Assembly: GCA_009693835.1 (NCBI GenBank)
Contig: SHWM01000024.1
Span: 1 to 34,889, forward strand
DNA: 34,889 nucleotides
Direction of reading: 5' to 3'
Source: Alphaproteobacteria bacterium
Lineage (GTDB): Bacteria > Pseudomonadota > Alphaproteobacteria > UBA11222
Below, in pieces: positions 23,814 through 31,354 of this stretch. Below the pieces are notes generated by a model that saw only the letters and a program-made list of their open reading frames with translations, did no database searches and had not been told where the DNA came from. How positions within the stretch are numbered: position 1 is the first letter of the stretch; each line of letters opens with the position of its first letter. The translations under genes and the position numbers were made by a program.

Positions 23814-24989
23814 ATGACGCGTTCAGAACGGCACACATCCCCTGAATTAGTGGCGGTGCAGGCGTTCCACCATGAAATCAGCGAACGGGCGCTGGAAATC
23901 GAGGACGCGCGACGGCTGCCGGCCGATCTGGCGCGCAGGCTCAATGAAACGGGCGTATTCCGCATGGCGATACCCAGAGCCTATGGTGGCCACGAACGCA
24001 CACTGGCGCAATTGTTGCGCGCCAACGAGGCGCTGGCCTATGCGGACGGTTCGGTCGGCTGGTGCGCCATGATTTACGGCACGATGGGGTTCATGGCGGG
24101 GCTGGTGCCGGAAGAATGGGCGAACGAAATATTCGGCGCGCATAAAATGTCGCTGAGCTGCGGGTCCACGATACCCAATGGCCGGGGCGAACAGGTGCAA
24201 GGCGGGATCAGGGTGTCCGGACGCTGGCCCTGGGGGTCCGGCGCGCATAATTGCGACTGGATTGCAGGCGCCAGCCTGATCATGGAGGACGGCAAACCAT
24301 CGCAGGGTCCCGGTGGAGAACCGCGCATCCATATGGTGTATTTCGCGCGCGATCAGGTGAAGCTGATCGATAACTGGGACCCCAGCGGGCTGATCGGCAG
24401 CGGCAGCGGTGATTTCGAAGCCAAAGACGCCTTCATTCCGCAGGACCGCTGGATCATCATGGGCGACACCACGGCCCGGGTGGAGGGGCCGCTCTACCGG
24501 CTGCCTTATTTCGGCATGCTGGCGAGCGCGCACGCCGCCCATGCGCTCGGCATCGCGCGGCGCGCGATCGACAGTTTCACCGAACTGGCGCGCGGCAAGG
24601 TTCCCACATGGCAACGGGACACGCTGGCGAAAAACCCGATTGCGCAGACCAGCCTTGGCCGGGCGGAAGGGCAGTTGAATGCGGCGCGCGCCACCATCTT
24701 CGAGATTGTCGAGGAAGTGACCGATCATGTCACACGGGGCGACAAGCCCACGCTGGAACATCGCCGCCGTTTGCGCATGGCCGCCAATTTTGTCATCGAA
24801 ACCGCGACCGCCATCGTTGACACCATGTACACGCTGGGCGGCGGCAGTTCGGTCCATCGCAGCAGCCCGCTGCAGCGCTGCCTGCGGGACATGCATGTCG
24901 CTACCCAGCACGGCATGGTCACGCATGGGCACTACCGCACGGCGGGCATGATCAAACTTCTGGGCGACCGGCAGATCATGATGTTTTGA
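23814..24989 (+). CDS. HsaA/DszC-like flavin-dependent monooxygenase (acyl-CoA dehydrogenase fold)
   Basis: The protein has 391 residues from the ATG with an AAAAGGAA site 7 bases upstream; the frame is open for another 65 codons upstream but without family features. The fold is that of acyl-CoA dehydrogenases: an N-terminal helical part (ADLARRLNETGVFRMAIPRAYGG), a middle domain (GGIRVSGRWPWGSGAHNCDW) and the C-terminal PF08028-type domain. The C-terminal pattern SSPLQRCLRDMHVATQHGMV is that of the HsaA, DszC and HpaB-like hydroxylases rather than true dehydrogenases, and no ACAD-type catalytic Glu motif is present. Such enzymes use reduced flavin and oxygen to hydroxylate phenols or steroid intermediates. 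A partner reductase is not seen nearby. The family call is good; the substrate is open. Confidence 0.78.
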   Translation: MTRSERHTSPELVAVQAFHHEISERALEIEDARRLPADLARRLNETGVFRMAIPRAYGGHERTLAQLLRANEALAYADGSVGWCAMIYGTMGFMAGLVPEEWANEIFGAHKMSLSCGSTIPNGRGEQVQGGIRVSGRWPWGSGAHNCDWIAGASLIMEDGKPSQGPGGEPRIHMVYFARDQVKLIDNWDPSGLIGSGSGDFEAKDAFIPQDRWIIMGDTTARVEGPLYRLPYFGMLASAHAAHALGIARRAIDSFTELARGKVPTWQRDTLAKNPIAQTSLGRAEGQLNAARATIFEIVEEVTDHVTRGDKPTLEHRRRLRMAANFVIETATAIVDTMYTLGGGSSVHRSSPLQRCLRDMHVATQHGMVTHGHYRTAGMIKLLGDRQIMMF

Positions 24990-25012
24990 GGGGGACTGGA
25001 AGGTGGCCGCCG

Positions 25013-25201
25013 CCACCCTGCGGGCTATGCCGGGCACTGCTTCGCGCCAGGCCTTTGGCTTCGCCCGGCAAGCCGGCCTAGCGGTCTTCACAGGGTTGCG
25101 CCAGTCCCACTACGCTCGTCTGGAGCTTCGAGGGACGCTCCTACGCCCAAGATGCGGTTCCGGGTGGCTTCGCCACCCGAAGCCCGCAGGGCGTAGGGTG
25201 G
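25013..25201. repeat. Imperfect palindrome of about 190 bases abutting tRNA-Val
   Basis: The outer arms CCCTGCGGGCT (25016-25026) and AGCCCGCAGGG (25181-25191) are exact complements. Inside are GCCGGGC/GCCCGGC (25029-25035 with 25063-25069), CTACGCCC/GGGCGTAG (25141-25148 with 25189-25196) and CGGGTGGC/GCCACCCG with a TTC loop (25161-25179). A further GGTGGC/GCCACC hairpin occurs at 25002-25017. The terminal CCACCCT is mirrored by AGGGTGG ending at the encoded CCA of the tRNA gene. The whole resembles a miniature inverted-repeat element or a multibranched RNA. It contains no supportable gene. Confidence 0.65.
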
Positions 25202-25274
25202 TGGGCGATGCATGACTCGAACATGCGACCCCTGCGATGTGAACACAGTGCTCTACCAACTGAGCTAATCGCCC
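25199..25274 (-). tRNA. tRNA-Val (anticodon CAC)
   Basis: The minus strand folds into a standard 76-base tRNA. The acceptor stem is GGGCGAT paired with ATCGCCC, followed by the discriminator A and an encoded CCA. The D arm has AGCTCAGTTGGTAGAGCA, the anticodon arm CTGTG-TTCACAT-CGCAG gives CAC for the GTG valine codon, and the T arm contains GTTCGAGTC. gph lies 35 bases away. Confidence 0.97.
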
Positions 25275-25309
25275 GTAACCCTTCAATCAGGCGTTTGCTA
25301 TAGGGCGCT

Positions 25310-26002
25310 TCACCCGGTCTGGTCAAGCCGTAACAGGTCCGGTAGCACCTGGATCAGGGCGTCAAAACTGTCAATCACCCTGTCGGCGCCCAGTTCATGC
25401 GCCGGGATAAGGGTGTAGCCAAAACTGACCAGCACCACGGGAATATTGGCCGCCCGGGCCGTATGCACGTCGGTGGCGCTGTCGCCCACCATCACGGCGC
25501 GGGCCGGGTCGCCCCCTGCCTGCCGGACGGTCTCGATCAGATGCAGCGGATCGGGTTTGCGCACCGGCAGGCTGTCGCTTCCCAGCACCGCCTCAAACTG
25601 GCCGTGCATGTTGAGAGCGGAAAACAAGGCCTGGGACAGCGCGGCGGGTTTATTGGTGCAAACCCCGAGCAGGGCCTGCCCGCCGCGCAGATGCGCCAAT
25701 GTTTCGGTTACTCCCGGGAACAGGGTGCTATGATTGGCGATATTGGCGCCGTAAAAGCTGAGAAATAACCCTAACATGCGCTGCAGTTCCGGTTCCGGCG
25801 GGCTGGCGCCTGCAACGCTCATGCCGCGTTCGATCAACGCCCGCGCCCCGTGCCCGACCAGATTACGGACCTCGGTTAGCGGTAGCGGCGCGCGCCCCTC
25901 GCGCACCAGCACATGGTTCAGGGCCGCCGTCAGATCGGGCGCGGTATCGACCAGCGTGCCGTCCAGATCGAACACAATCGTATAGCCCGAATATAACGGC
26001 AT
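25310..26002 (-). CDS. gph: Phosphoglycolate phosphatase (HAD family)
   Basis: The protein has 230 residues from the ATG at 26002, which has an AAGGAA site 7 bases upstream. The frame stays open much further upstream, antisense to glmU, but without family features. HAD motifs are clear: FDLDGTLVDT with Asp12 and Asp14, CTNKPAALSQ, a lysine in RKPDPLHLIETV and the acidic MVGDSATDVHTARAANIP. It hydrolyses 2-phosphoglycolate, a by-product of DNA repair and of oxygen chemistry in metabolism. The sequence is full length for Gph; other HAD phosphatases share these motifs. It is divergent from glmU, with a hairpin pair in between. Confidence 0.88.
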   Translation of the reverse strand: MPLYSGYTIVFDLDGTLVDTAPDLTAALNHVLVREGRAPLPLTEVRNLVGHGARALIERGMSVAGASPPEPELQRMLGLFLSFYGANIANHSTLFPGVTETLAHLRGGQALLGVCTNKPAALSQALFSALNMHGQFEAVLGSDSLPVRKPDPLHLIETVRQAGGDPARAVMVGDSATDVHTARAANIPVVLVSFGYTLIPAHELGADRVIDSFDALIQVLPDLLRLDQTG

Positions 26003-26085
26003 TAGCTTTTCCTTAACCCCGAAACGAAAATAATTAACCATATCGTGAGGGTGGTCACTTATCAGACGCCCAATAACATGCAGAC

Positions 26086-26247
26086 TGGCGGTCCGATTCC
26101 AACATTCGCATCCCGTTCCGGCGCGCTCCATAGCGAATGTTGGAATCGGACCACCAGCAAATATAATTTTCCAGTGGAGTTTATGGATTTGACATTCGCA
26201 TCCTGAATAAGCTGCACGGGTGGCGAATGTCAAATTCACTCCACTGG
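26086..26247. repeat. Second tandem pair of long intergenic hairpins
   Basis: Hairpin 1 (26086-26156): 24-bp arms with a single mismatch (26086-26109 with 26133-26156) and a 23-base loop. Hairpin 2 (26171-26247): stems of 10 bp (26171-26180 with 26238-26247) and 13 bp (26187-26199 with 26223-26235) separated by a small internal loop, with a 23-base loop on top. Both hairpins share ACATTCGCATCC at the top of the left arm and GCGAATGT in the right arm. They fill the divergent gph-glmU gap. The remaining bases at 26003-26344 hold no gene. Confidence 0.85.
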
Positions 26248-26344
26248 TGTAAGAGTTAGAAATATTTATTGAATTGGCGCGATACTCTGCATCGTTGCAG
26301 TATACAATATGGTTAATCCGGTTACCGACCCTGAGGGCCTGTCC

Positions 26345-27706
26345 ATGAGCAGTTCCACCCCACTCGCCGCAATTATCCTGGCCGCAGGGCAGGGAACGCG
26401 GATGCAGTCCAGTCTTCCCAAAGTCCTGCACCCCGTCGCCGGGCGCAGCATGCTGGGCCATGTGCTGGCCCTGAGCCAGGCGCTCAACGCCGACAGGCGC
26501 GTGGTGGTGGTGGCGCCCGACATGCCCATGGTCACAGAGGCCGCTCGCAGCCAGGCGCCGGACGTGCGGATCGCCGTGCAGACGCGCCAGTTGGGCACCG
26601 CCGACGCGGTTAAGGCGGCGGCGGCTGACCTGACCGGCTTTGCCGGCGATGTTCTGATCCTGTATGCGGACACGCCGCTGGTGCAGGCAAACACTTTGCA
26701 GGCCATGCTGACCGCACGGCGCAAGGGCGCATCGGTTATGGTGCTGGGTTTCCGCCCCGCTGATCCCTCGCCCTACGGCAGGCTGATGCTGGATGATACC
26801 GGCGCACTGGAGGCGATTGTCGAATCCAGGGATTGCAATCCGGAACAGCGCGCCGTCACACTGTGCAATTCCGGCGTCATGGCGGTAGATGGCGCGGTGC
26901 TGTTCAGCCTGTTGCAGGAAGTTGGCAACACTAATTCCAGGGGCGAATATTACCTCACCGACATTATCGCCATCGCCCGCAAACGCGGCCTGGCCTGCGC
27001 GGTGATTGAGGCGGACGCAGACGAAGTGCTGGGGGTTAACAGCCGTATCGAGCTGTCGCAGGCGGAAGCGATTCTTCAGAACCGGCTGCGCCGCATCGCC
27101 ATGCTCAATGGCGCAACTCTGCTTGATCCGTCTACGGTCTATTTCAGCCATGACACCCAGCTGGGCCGTGATGTGGTGGTCGGCCAGAATGTGGTCTTTG
27201 GCCCCGGCGTCAGGGTCGCGGATGGCGTGCAGATTAAGCCCTTCTCGCATCTGGAAGGGGCGTCCGTCGCCGCCGCTGCGGAAATCGGGCCCTATGGTCG
27301 GCTGCGTCCGGGGGCGGATATCGGCAGGAATGCCAAGATCGGCAATTTTGTCGAAGTCAAGGCGGCGCGCATCGAAGAGGGCGCAAAGATCAGCCATCTG
27401 TCCTATATTGGCGACGCGCGGGTGGGCGCGGGCGCCAATGTGGGCGCGGGCACCATTACCTGCAATTATGACGGGTTCGAAAAGCATTTCACGGATATAG
27501 GCGCTGGGGCCTTTATCGGTTCCAATACCTGTCTGGTCGCGCCTGTGAAGATTGGCGATGGCGCCTATACCGGATCGGGCAGTGTGATCACCAGGGACGT
27601 AAGCAGTGATGCGCTGGCGCTGGTGCGGCCGCAGCAGATTGAAAAAACGGGCTGGGCGGCGCGCTTTCGGGCCAGATTTTCAGGAAAAAAATCCGGCCAC
27701 GGATAA
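26345..27706 (+). CDS. glmU: Bifunctional GlmU (UDP-GlcNAc pyrophosphorylase and GlcN-1-P acetyltransferase)
   Basis: The chosen ATG (26345) gives 453 residues, the usual length; an ATG at 26309 would add 12 with no ribosome site. The N-terminal uridylyltransferase has LAAGQGTRMQSSLPKVLHPVAG split across residues 12-33, then YADTPL and NSGVMAVDG. The C-terminal left-handed beta-helix (from about residue 245) carries the acetyltransferase site: GRLRPGADIG, NFVEVKAA and KISHLSYIGDARVG, followed by GAGTITCNYDG. It makes UDP-GlcNAc for peptidoglycan and lipopolysaccharide. glmS follows after 21 bases, so both precursor genes are transcribed together. Confidence 0.97.
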   Translation: MSSSTPLAAIILAAGQGTRMQSSLPKVLHPVAGRSMLGHVLALSQALNADRRVVVVAPDMPMVTEAARSQAPDVRIAVQTRQLGTADAVKAAAADLTGFAGDVLILYADTPLVQANTLQAMLTARRKGASVMVLGFRPADPSPYGRLMLDDTGALEAIVESRDCNPEQRAVTLCNSGVMAVDGAVLFSLLQEVGNTNSRGEYYLTDIIAIARKRGLACAVIEADADEVLGVNSRIELSQAEAILQNRLRRIAMLNGATLLDPSTVYFSHDTQLGRDVVVGQNVVFGPGVRVADGVQIKPFSHLEGASVAAAAEIGPYGRLRPGADIGRNAKIGNFVEVKAARIEEGAKISHLSYIGDARVGAGANVGAGTITCNYDGFEKHFTDIGAGAFIGSNTCLVAPVKIGDGAYTGSGSVITRDVSSDALALVRPQQIEKTGWAARFRARFSGKKSGHG

Positions 27707-27727
27707 GTTTAGGTACGGGACGGGAAT

Positions 27728-29551
27728 ATGTGCGGAATTGTTGGCGTTTTAGGAGCCGAGGGCGCGTCCGGGCTGGTGCTGGATGCCTTGCGCAGGCTGG
27801 AATATCGCGGTTATGACTCGGCTGGCATCGCCTGCATTGTGAATGGCGGCATCGACCGGCGCCGTGCCGAGGGAAAACTGCGCAACCTTGTCAGCACATT
27901 GCAAAGGCAGCCGCTGCCGGGTGCGACCGCCATCGGCCACACACGATGGGCGACCCATGGCGCGCCAACAGTGGATAATGCCCATCCGCATGTTTCCGGC
28001 GGCGTCGCGGTGGTGCATAATGGGATCATTGAGAATTTTCAGGAGCTGCGCGCGGAACTTTCCGCTAAAGGGCATATTTTTGCCTCTGAAACCGACACCG
28101 AAGTTATTGCGCATCTCGTGTATGACGGGATGCGCGCGGGGTTAGGCCCGCGTGAGGCGGCGGCTCAGGCGTTCAAGCGTTTGCAGGGGGCCTTCGCGCT
28201 GGTGCTGATATTCGCCAGCGAGGACAATCTCATGATCGGCGCGCGAAATGGCCCGCCCTTGGCCGTGGGTTATGGCGATGGCGAAATGTATCTCGGTTCG
28301 GATGCCCTGGCGCTCAGCCCGCTGACCAAAACGCTAAGTTATCTCGAAGATGGCGACTGGGTGGTGCTAAGCCGCGGCGGCGCCGAATTCTTTAATGCGG
28401 CAGGCCAGTCCATTCAGCGCAAAAAGGAAATTGCCAGCGCGAGCGCGGCCATGATGGACAAGGGCCATCACCGCCACTTCATGGCCAAGGAAATTTATGA
28501 ACAGCCGGACGCAATTGCCAATACGCTCGGTGCCTATGTTTCCATGTTGCGCGGCACGGTAGAGCTTCCGGAATTCACGGTGGATCTGCGCGCCATCAGT
28601 AGGCTGACAATAGTGGCCTGCGGCACCGCCTATTACGCCGGCTGCGTCGCCAAATACTGGTTCGAGCAACTGGCGCGTCTGCCGGTTGAAGTGGATATTG
28701 CCTCGGAATTCCGTTACCGGGAGGCGGCGATGCCGCCCGGCGGCCTGGCGCTATTTGTTTCGCAGTCCGGTGAAACCGCCGATACGCTGGCGGCGCTGCG
28801 CTACTGCCGCGCGCAGGGACAGGTGATTGCTTCTGTCGTGAATGTGGCGGAATCAACGATAGCCCGCGAATCCGATGTCATTTTCCCGACCCATGCGGGG
28901 CCGGAGATCGGCGTCGCGTCCACGAAGGCATTTACCTGCCAGCTGACGGCGCTGGCGGCGCTAGCGATTGGCTTTGCCCGCGCCCGCGGCGCGATTGATG
29001 CGGCCGAAGAGGCGCGTCTGACCCGGGCGCTGATGGAACTGCCGCGCCTCATCAATGTGGCCCTGGCGCATGATCAAATGATCCGCGATCTGGCGCATGA
29101 TATGGCCAAGGCCCGGGATGTGATTTATCTGGGGCGGGGGTTGCTGTACCCTATCGCACTGGAGGGGGCGCTGAAACTGAAGGAAATTTCCTACATTCAC
29201 GCGGAAGGTTATGCGGCAGGCGAACTGAAGCATGGGCCGATAGCGCTGATTGACGAAGACGTGCCGGTGATCGTGATCGCGCCCAGTGATGCATTGTTTG
29301 AGAAAACCGCCTCCAACATGCAGGAAGTGGTGGCGCGCGGCGGCCGGGTCATCCTGCTTTCCGACGCCGCAGGGGTGGAAAAGATGGGGGCCTATGCAGC
29401 GGCTTCTGTTACCATGCCGGACGTTGATCCATTTCTTTCTCCTATCATGTATGCTATTCCCGTTCAGTTGCTGGCCTACCATACGGCGGTGTTCAAGGGC
29501 ACGGATGTGGACCAGCCTCGCAATCTGGCAAAATCGGTGACCGTGGAATAA
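27728..29551 (+). CDS. glmS: Glutamine-fructose-6-phosphate aminotransferase
   Basis: This 607-residue protein is full length. The N-terminal glutaminase begins MCGIVGVLG with nucleophile Cys2 and contains GHTRWATHGAPT and NGIIENF. Two SIS domains follow: the first with SQSGETADTLAALR and the second with GRGLLYPIALEGALKLKEISYIHAEGYAAGELKHGPIAL split near residues 470-510. The C-terminal tail ends DVDQPRNLAKSVTVE as in all GlmS. It makes glucosamine-6-phosphate, the entry to amino-sugar synthesis, acting just before the GlmU pathway. No glmS ribozyme is expected or seen in the 21-base gap. Confidence 0.98.
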   Translation: MCGIVGVLGAEGASGLVLDALRRLEYRGYDSAGIACIVNGGIDRRRAEGKLRNLVSTLQRQPLPGATAIGHTRWATHGAPTVDNAHPHVSGGVAVVHNGIIENFQELRAELSAKGHIFASETDTEVIAHLVYDGMRAGLGPREAAAQAFKRLQGAFALVLIFASEDNLMIGARNGPPLAVGYGDGEMYLGSDALALSPLTKTLSYLEDGDWVVLSRGGAEFFNAAGQSIQRKKEIASASAAMMDKGHHRHFMAKEIYEQPDAIANTLGAYVSMLRGTVELPEFTVDLRAISRLTIVACGTAYYAGCVAKYWFEQLARLPVEVDIASEFRYREAAMPPGGLALFVSQSGETADTLAALRYCRAQGQVIASVVNVAESTIARESDVIFPTHAGPEIGVASTKAFTCQLTALAALAIGFARARGAIDAAEEARLTRALMELPRLINVALAHDQMIRDLAHDMAKARDVIYLGRGLLYPIALEGALKLKEISYIHAEGYAAGELKHGPIALIDEDVPVIVIAPSDALFEKTASNMQEVVARGGRVILLSDAAGVEKMGAYAAASVTMPDVDPFLSPIMYAIPVQLLAYHTAVFKGTDVDQPRNLAKSVTVE

Positions 29552-29566
29552 AACTGGGGACACGGC

Positions 29567-30394
29567 ATGATCACGATCAAACGCGTTGCAGGCGCCCTGG
29601 GTGCGGAAATCGGCGGGGTGGATCTATCGCAAAATCTGGACGGCGCGATTATTGCTGAAATCCGGCAGGCGCTGCTGGATTATCTCGTAATTTTCTTTCG
29701 CGGCCAAAACATCACCCCGGCACAGCATTTCGCCTTTGCCCGGCGGTTTTCGGTGCCGGAAGAATATCCAATGCTCAAGGGGCTTCCCGATTTTCCCGAA
29801 ATCGTTGAAGTCGTCAAACTGCCGCACGAGAAGATCAATTTTGGCGGCATCTGGCATGCCGACACCACCTATACACCAGTGCCGCCCATGGGCGCGATAC
29901 TGGTCGCCCGCGAACTGCCCCCCTATGGCGGGGATACTATTTTCGCCAATATGTATATGGCCTATGAGACGCTTTCAGAGGGCATGAAGGCGATGCTGTC
30001 CGGCCTGAAGGGATATAATAGTTCAGCCAAGGCGGACGCCAACAAGACCCGCGAGGACCGGCTTGCCACCCTGGGCAAGGAGGAGGCTAAAAAGGAGCTG
30101 ATTGGCATTCACCCGGTGGTGCGCACCCATCCCGAAACCAGCCGCAAGGTTCTGTATGTCAATTTCGGGCATACGGCGCGGTTTGAGAACATGACCGTGG
30201 AAGAAAGTGCGCCTCTGCTGAACTATCTGTTCGCGCACCAGGTGAAACCCGAATTTACCTGCCGGTTTCAATGGAGCCCCGGCTGCGTGGTTTTCTGGGA
30301 CAACCGGGTGGTGCAGCACAATCCGGTAAACGATTATCATGGCTTCAAACGGGTGCTGCACCGCATCTCGTTGCGTGGCACCAAACCCTGTTAA
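29567..30394 (+). CDS. TauD/TfdA family 2-oxoglutarate dioxygenase
   Basis: This 275-residue non-heme iron enzyme has the family start (GALGAEIGGVDLSQNL), the iron-binding His97 and Asp99 in GIWHADTTYTPVPP and the distal His251 in NRVVQHNPVNDYHG. The 2-oxoglutarate-binding Arg is in FKRVLHRISLRG. GGDTIFANMYMAYETLS is also typical. Members hydroxylate taurine, 2,4-D, alkyl sulfates and many other small acids, so the substrate is not readable. It begins 15 bases after glmS and is followed 11 bases later by the DUF6614-type gene, apparently read from the glmU-glmS transcript. No sulfur-assimilation or transporter genes are nearby. Confidence 0.88.
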   Translation: MITIKRVAGALGAEIGGVDLSQNLDGAIIAEIRQALLDYLVIFFRGQNITPAQHFAFARRFSVPEEYPMLKGLPDFPEIVEVVKLPHEKINFGGIWHADTTYTPVPPMGAILVARELPPYGGDTIFANMYMAYETLSEGMKAMLSGLKGYNSSAKADANKTREDRLATLGKEEAKKELIGIHPVVRTHPETSRKVLYVNFGHTARFENMTVEESAPLLNYLFAHQVKPEFTCRFQWSPGCVVFWDNRVVQHNPVNDYHGFKRVLHRISLRGTKPC

Positions 30395-30405
30395 GGCAAG
30401 GCTGC

Positions 30406-30756
30406 GTGGATATTTATCATGTGTGGTGCGAACTGAAGCCGGGCGTCCGGGAGACGGAATTCGCCAGCAATATTGACGTGTTTCTGGGCCGGTTGCGCGC
30501 GCAGCGGAAAATAGCGGGCTACCGCATTACGCGGCGCAAACTGGGGCTGGGTCAGCCCAGTCTCGGCGATTTTCATATCATGATCGAAACCGCTGATCTG
30601 GCACAGCTTGATGCGGCCTTTCAGCAGGTCGCGACGCGGACAGGCCAAGTGGAGGAACAGCATTTCGCGGTCAACTCAATGGCGCAGAATTTGCGCTTTG
30701 CCCTGTACCGTGACTTTCCGGATGCAGGCCGCGAAACCGGCGGCGAAAAATTTTAG
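30406..30756 (+). CDS. DUF6614-type small protein of unknown function
   Basis: The chosen GTG (30406), 11 bases after the dioxygenase stop and preceded by AAGGCAAGG, gives 116 residues. The frame is open further upstream but antisense-like within the dioxygenase gene. The sequence MDIYHVWCELKPGVRETEFASNIDVFLGRL, RKLGLGQPSLGDFHIMIETADLAQLDAAFQQV and EEQHFAVNSMAQNLRFALYRDFPD (each shortened here by position: residues 1-30, 44-77, 86-108) suggests a compact alpha/beta ferredoxin-like fold of the dimeric barrel kind. I recall this as the DUF6614 family of alphaproteobacteria. No function is established; co-transcription with the dioxygenase is likely. Confidence 0.7.
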   Translation: MDIYHVWCELKPGVRETEFASNIDVFLGRLRAQRKIAGYRITRRKLGLGQPSLGDFHIMIETADLAQLDAAFQQVATRTGQVEEQHFAVNSMAQNLRFALYRDFPDAGRETGGEKF

Positions 30757-30782
30757 ATCATCCGGTTTCCAGCGGGCGCGGT

Positions 30783-30798
30783 TGCCATTAAAATGGCA
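30783..30798. terminator. Short hairpin between the convergent DUF6614-type and greA genes
   Basis: TGCCAT and ATGGCA pair around a short A-rich loop within the 47-base convergent gap. It could stop transcription from either side, but neither strand has a T-run directly after the stem. Confidence 0.3.
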
Positions 30799-30803
30799 GA
30801 GGT

Positions 30804-31280
30804 TCAGCCCTTGAAATTGACGCTGAGAATTTCATAGCTTTTGCCGCCGCCCGGGGTGTTGACCTCCACCTGATCGCCCGTCGCTTTTCCGATCAGTGCG
30901 CGGCCCAGCGGCGACGTAATGGAGATGCGGCCGGCCTTCACGTCTGCCTCGAACTCTCCTACGACCTGATAAGTGGTTTCCTCTTCAGTGTCTTCATCCA
31001 CCAGTTTCACCGTGGCGCCGAATTTGACGTCGTGGCCAGACAATTTGGTCACATCAATCACCTGGGCGCGGCTGATTTTGTCTTCCAGCTCCATCAGCCG
31101 GCCTTCGATATAGCTCTGGCGCTCCTTGGCGGCATGATATTCGGCGTTCTCGGACAGATCGCCATGCTCGCGCGCCGACGAAATAGCCTTGATGATGGCG
31201 GGCCGCTCCACCGTCTTCAGGTGCCGCACCTCGGTTTCGAGGGATTCGAAACCGTGGACCGTCATGGGAATTCTTTCCAT
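30804..31280 (-). CDS. greA: Transcription elongation factor GreA
   Basis: The 158-residue protein has the two GreA domains. The first is an N-terminal coiled coil (about 1-75, [19 protein letters not shown] and [20 protein letters not shown]) whose acidic tip enters the RNA polymerase secondary channel. The second is a C-terminal FKBP-like domain ending [23 protein letters not shown]. It rescues backtracked polymerase by stimulating transcript cleavage. The N-terminus [15 protein letters not shown] is as in other alphaproteobacterial GreA, which supports the first ATG. It lies 74 bases downstream of carB on the same strand, the usual carA-carB-greA order. Confidence 0.96.
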   Translation of the reverse strand: MERIPMTVHGFESLETEVRHLKTVERPAIIKAISSAREHGDLSENAEYHAAKERQSYIEGRLMELEDKISRAQVIDVTKLSGHDVKFGATVKLVDEDTEEETTYQVVGEFEADVKAGRISITSPLGRALIGKATGDQVEVNTPGGGKSYEILSVNFKG

Positions 31281-31354
31281 CTGTTCTGCTATACCTAGAA
31301 GTTAACACAACCGCATGGGCCAGCCCGCTTTTCAGCGGATGCCAGCCCACGCGA

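Noticed and set aside
23489..23965. A 158-codon minus-strand ORF upstream of the second CoA-transferase
   Set aside because: It overlaps the 5' ends of two well-supported divergent genes and its product has no family pattern; the gap is better read as a shared control region.
23847..25091. A 414-codon minus-strand ORF
   Set aside because: It is the complement of the HsaA-like gene and continues into the palindromic repeat; no recognisable motif.
25310..27487. A 725-codon minus-strand ORF
   Set aside because: Only the last 230 codons (from 26002) are gph, with HAD motifs and a ribosome site. The rest runs through the hairpin pair and antisense to glmU with no family features.
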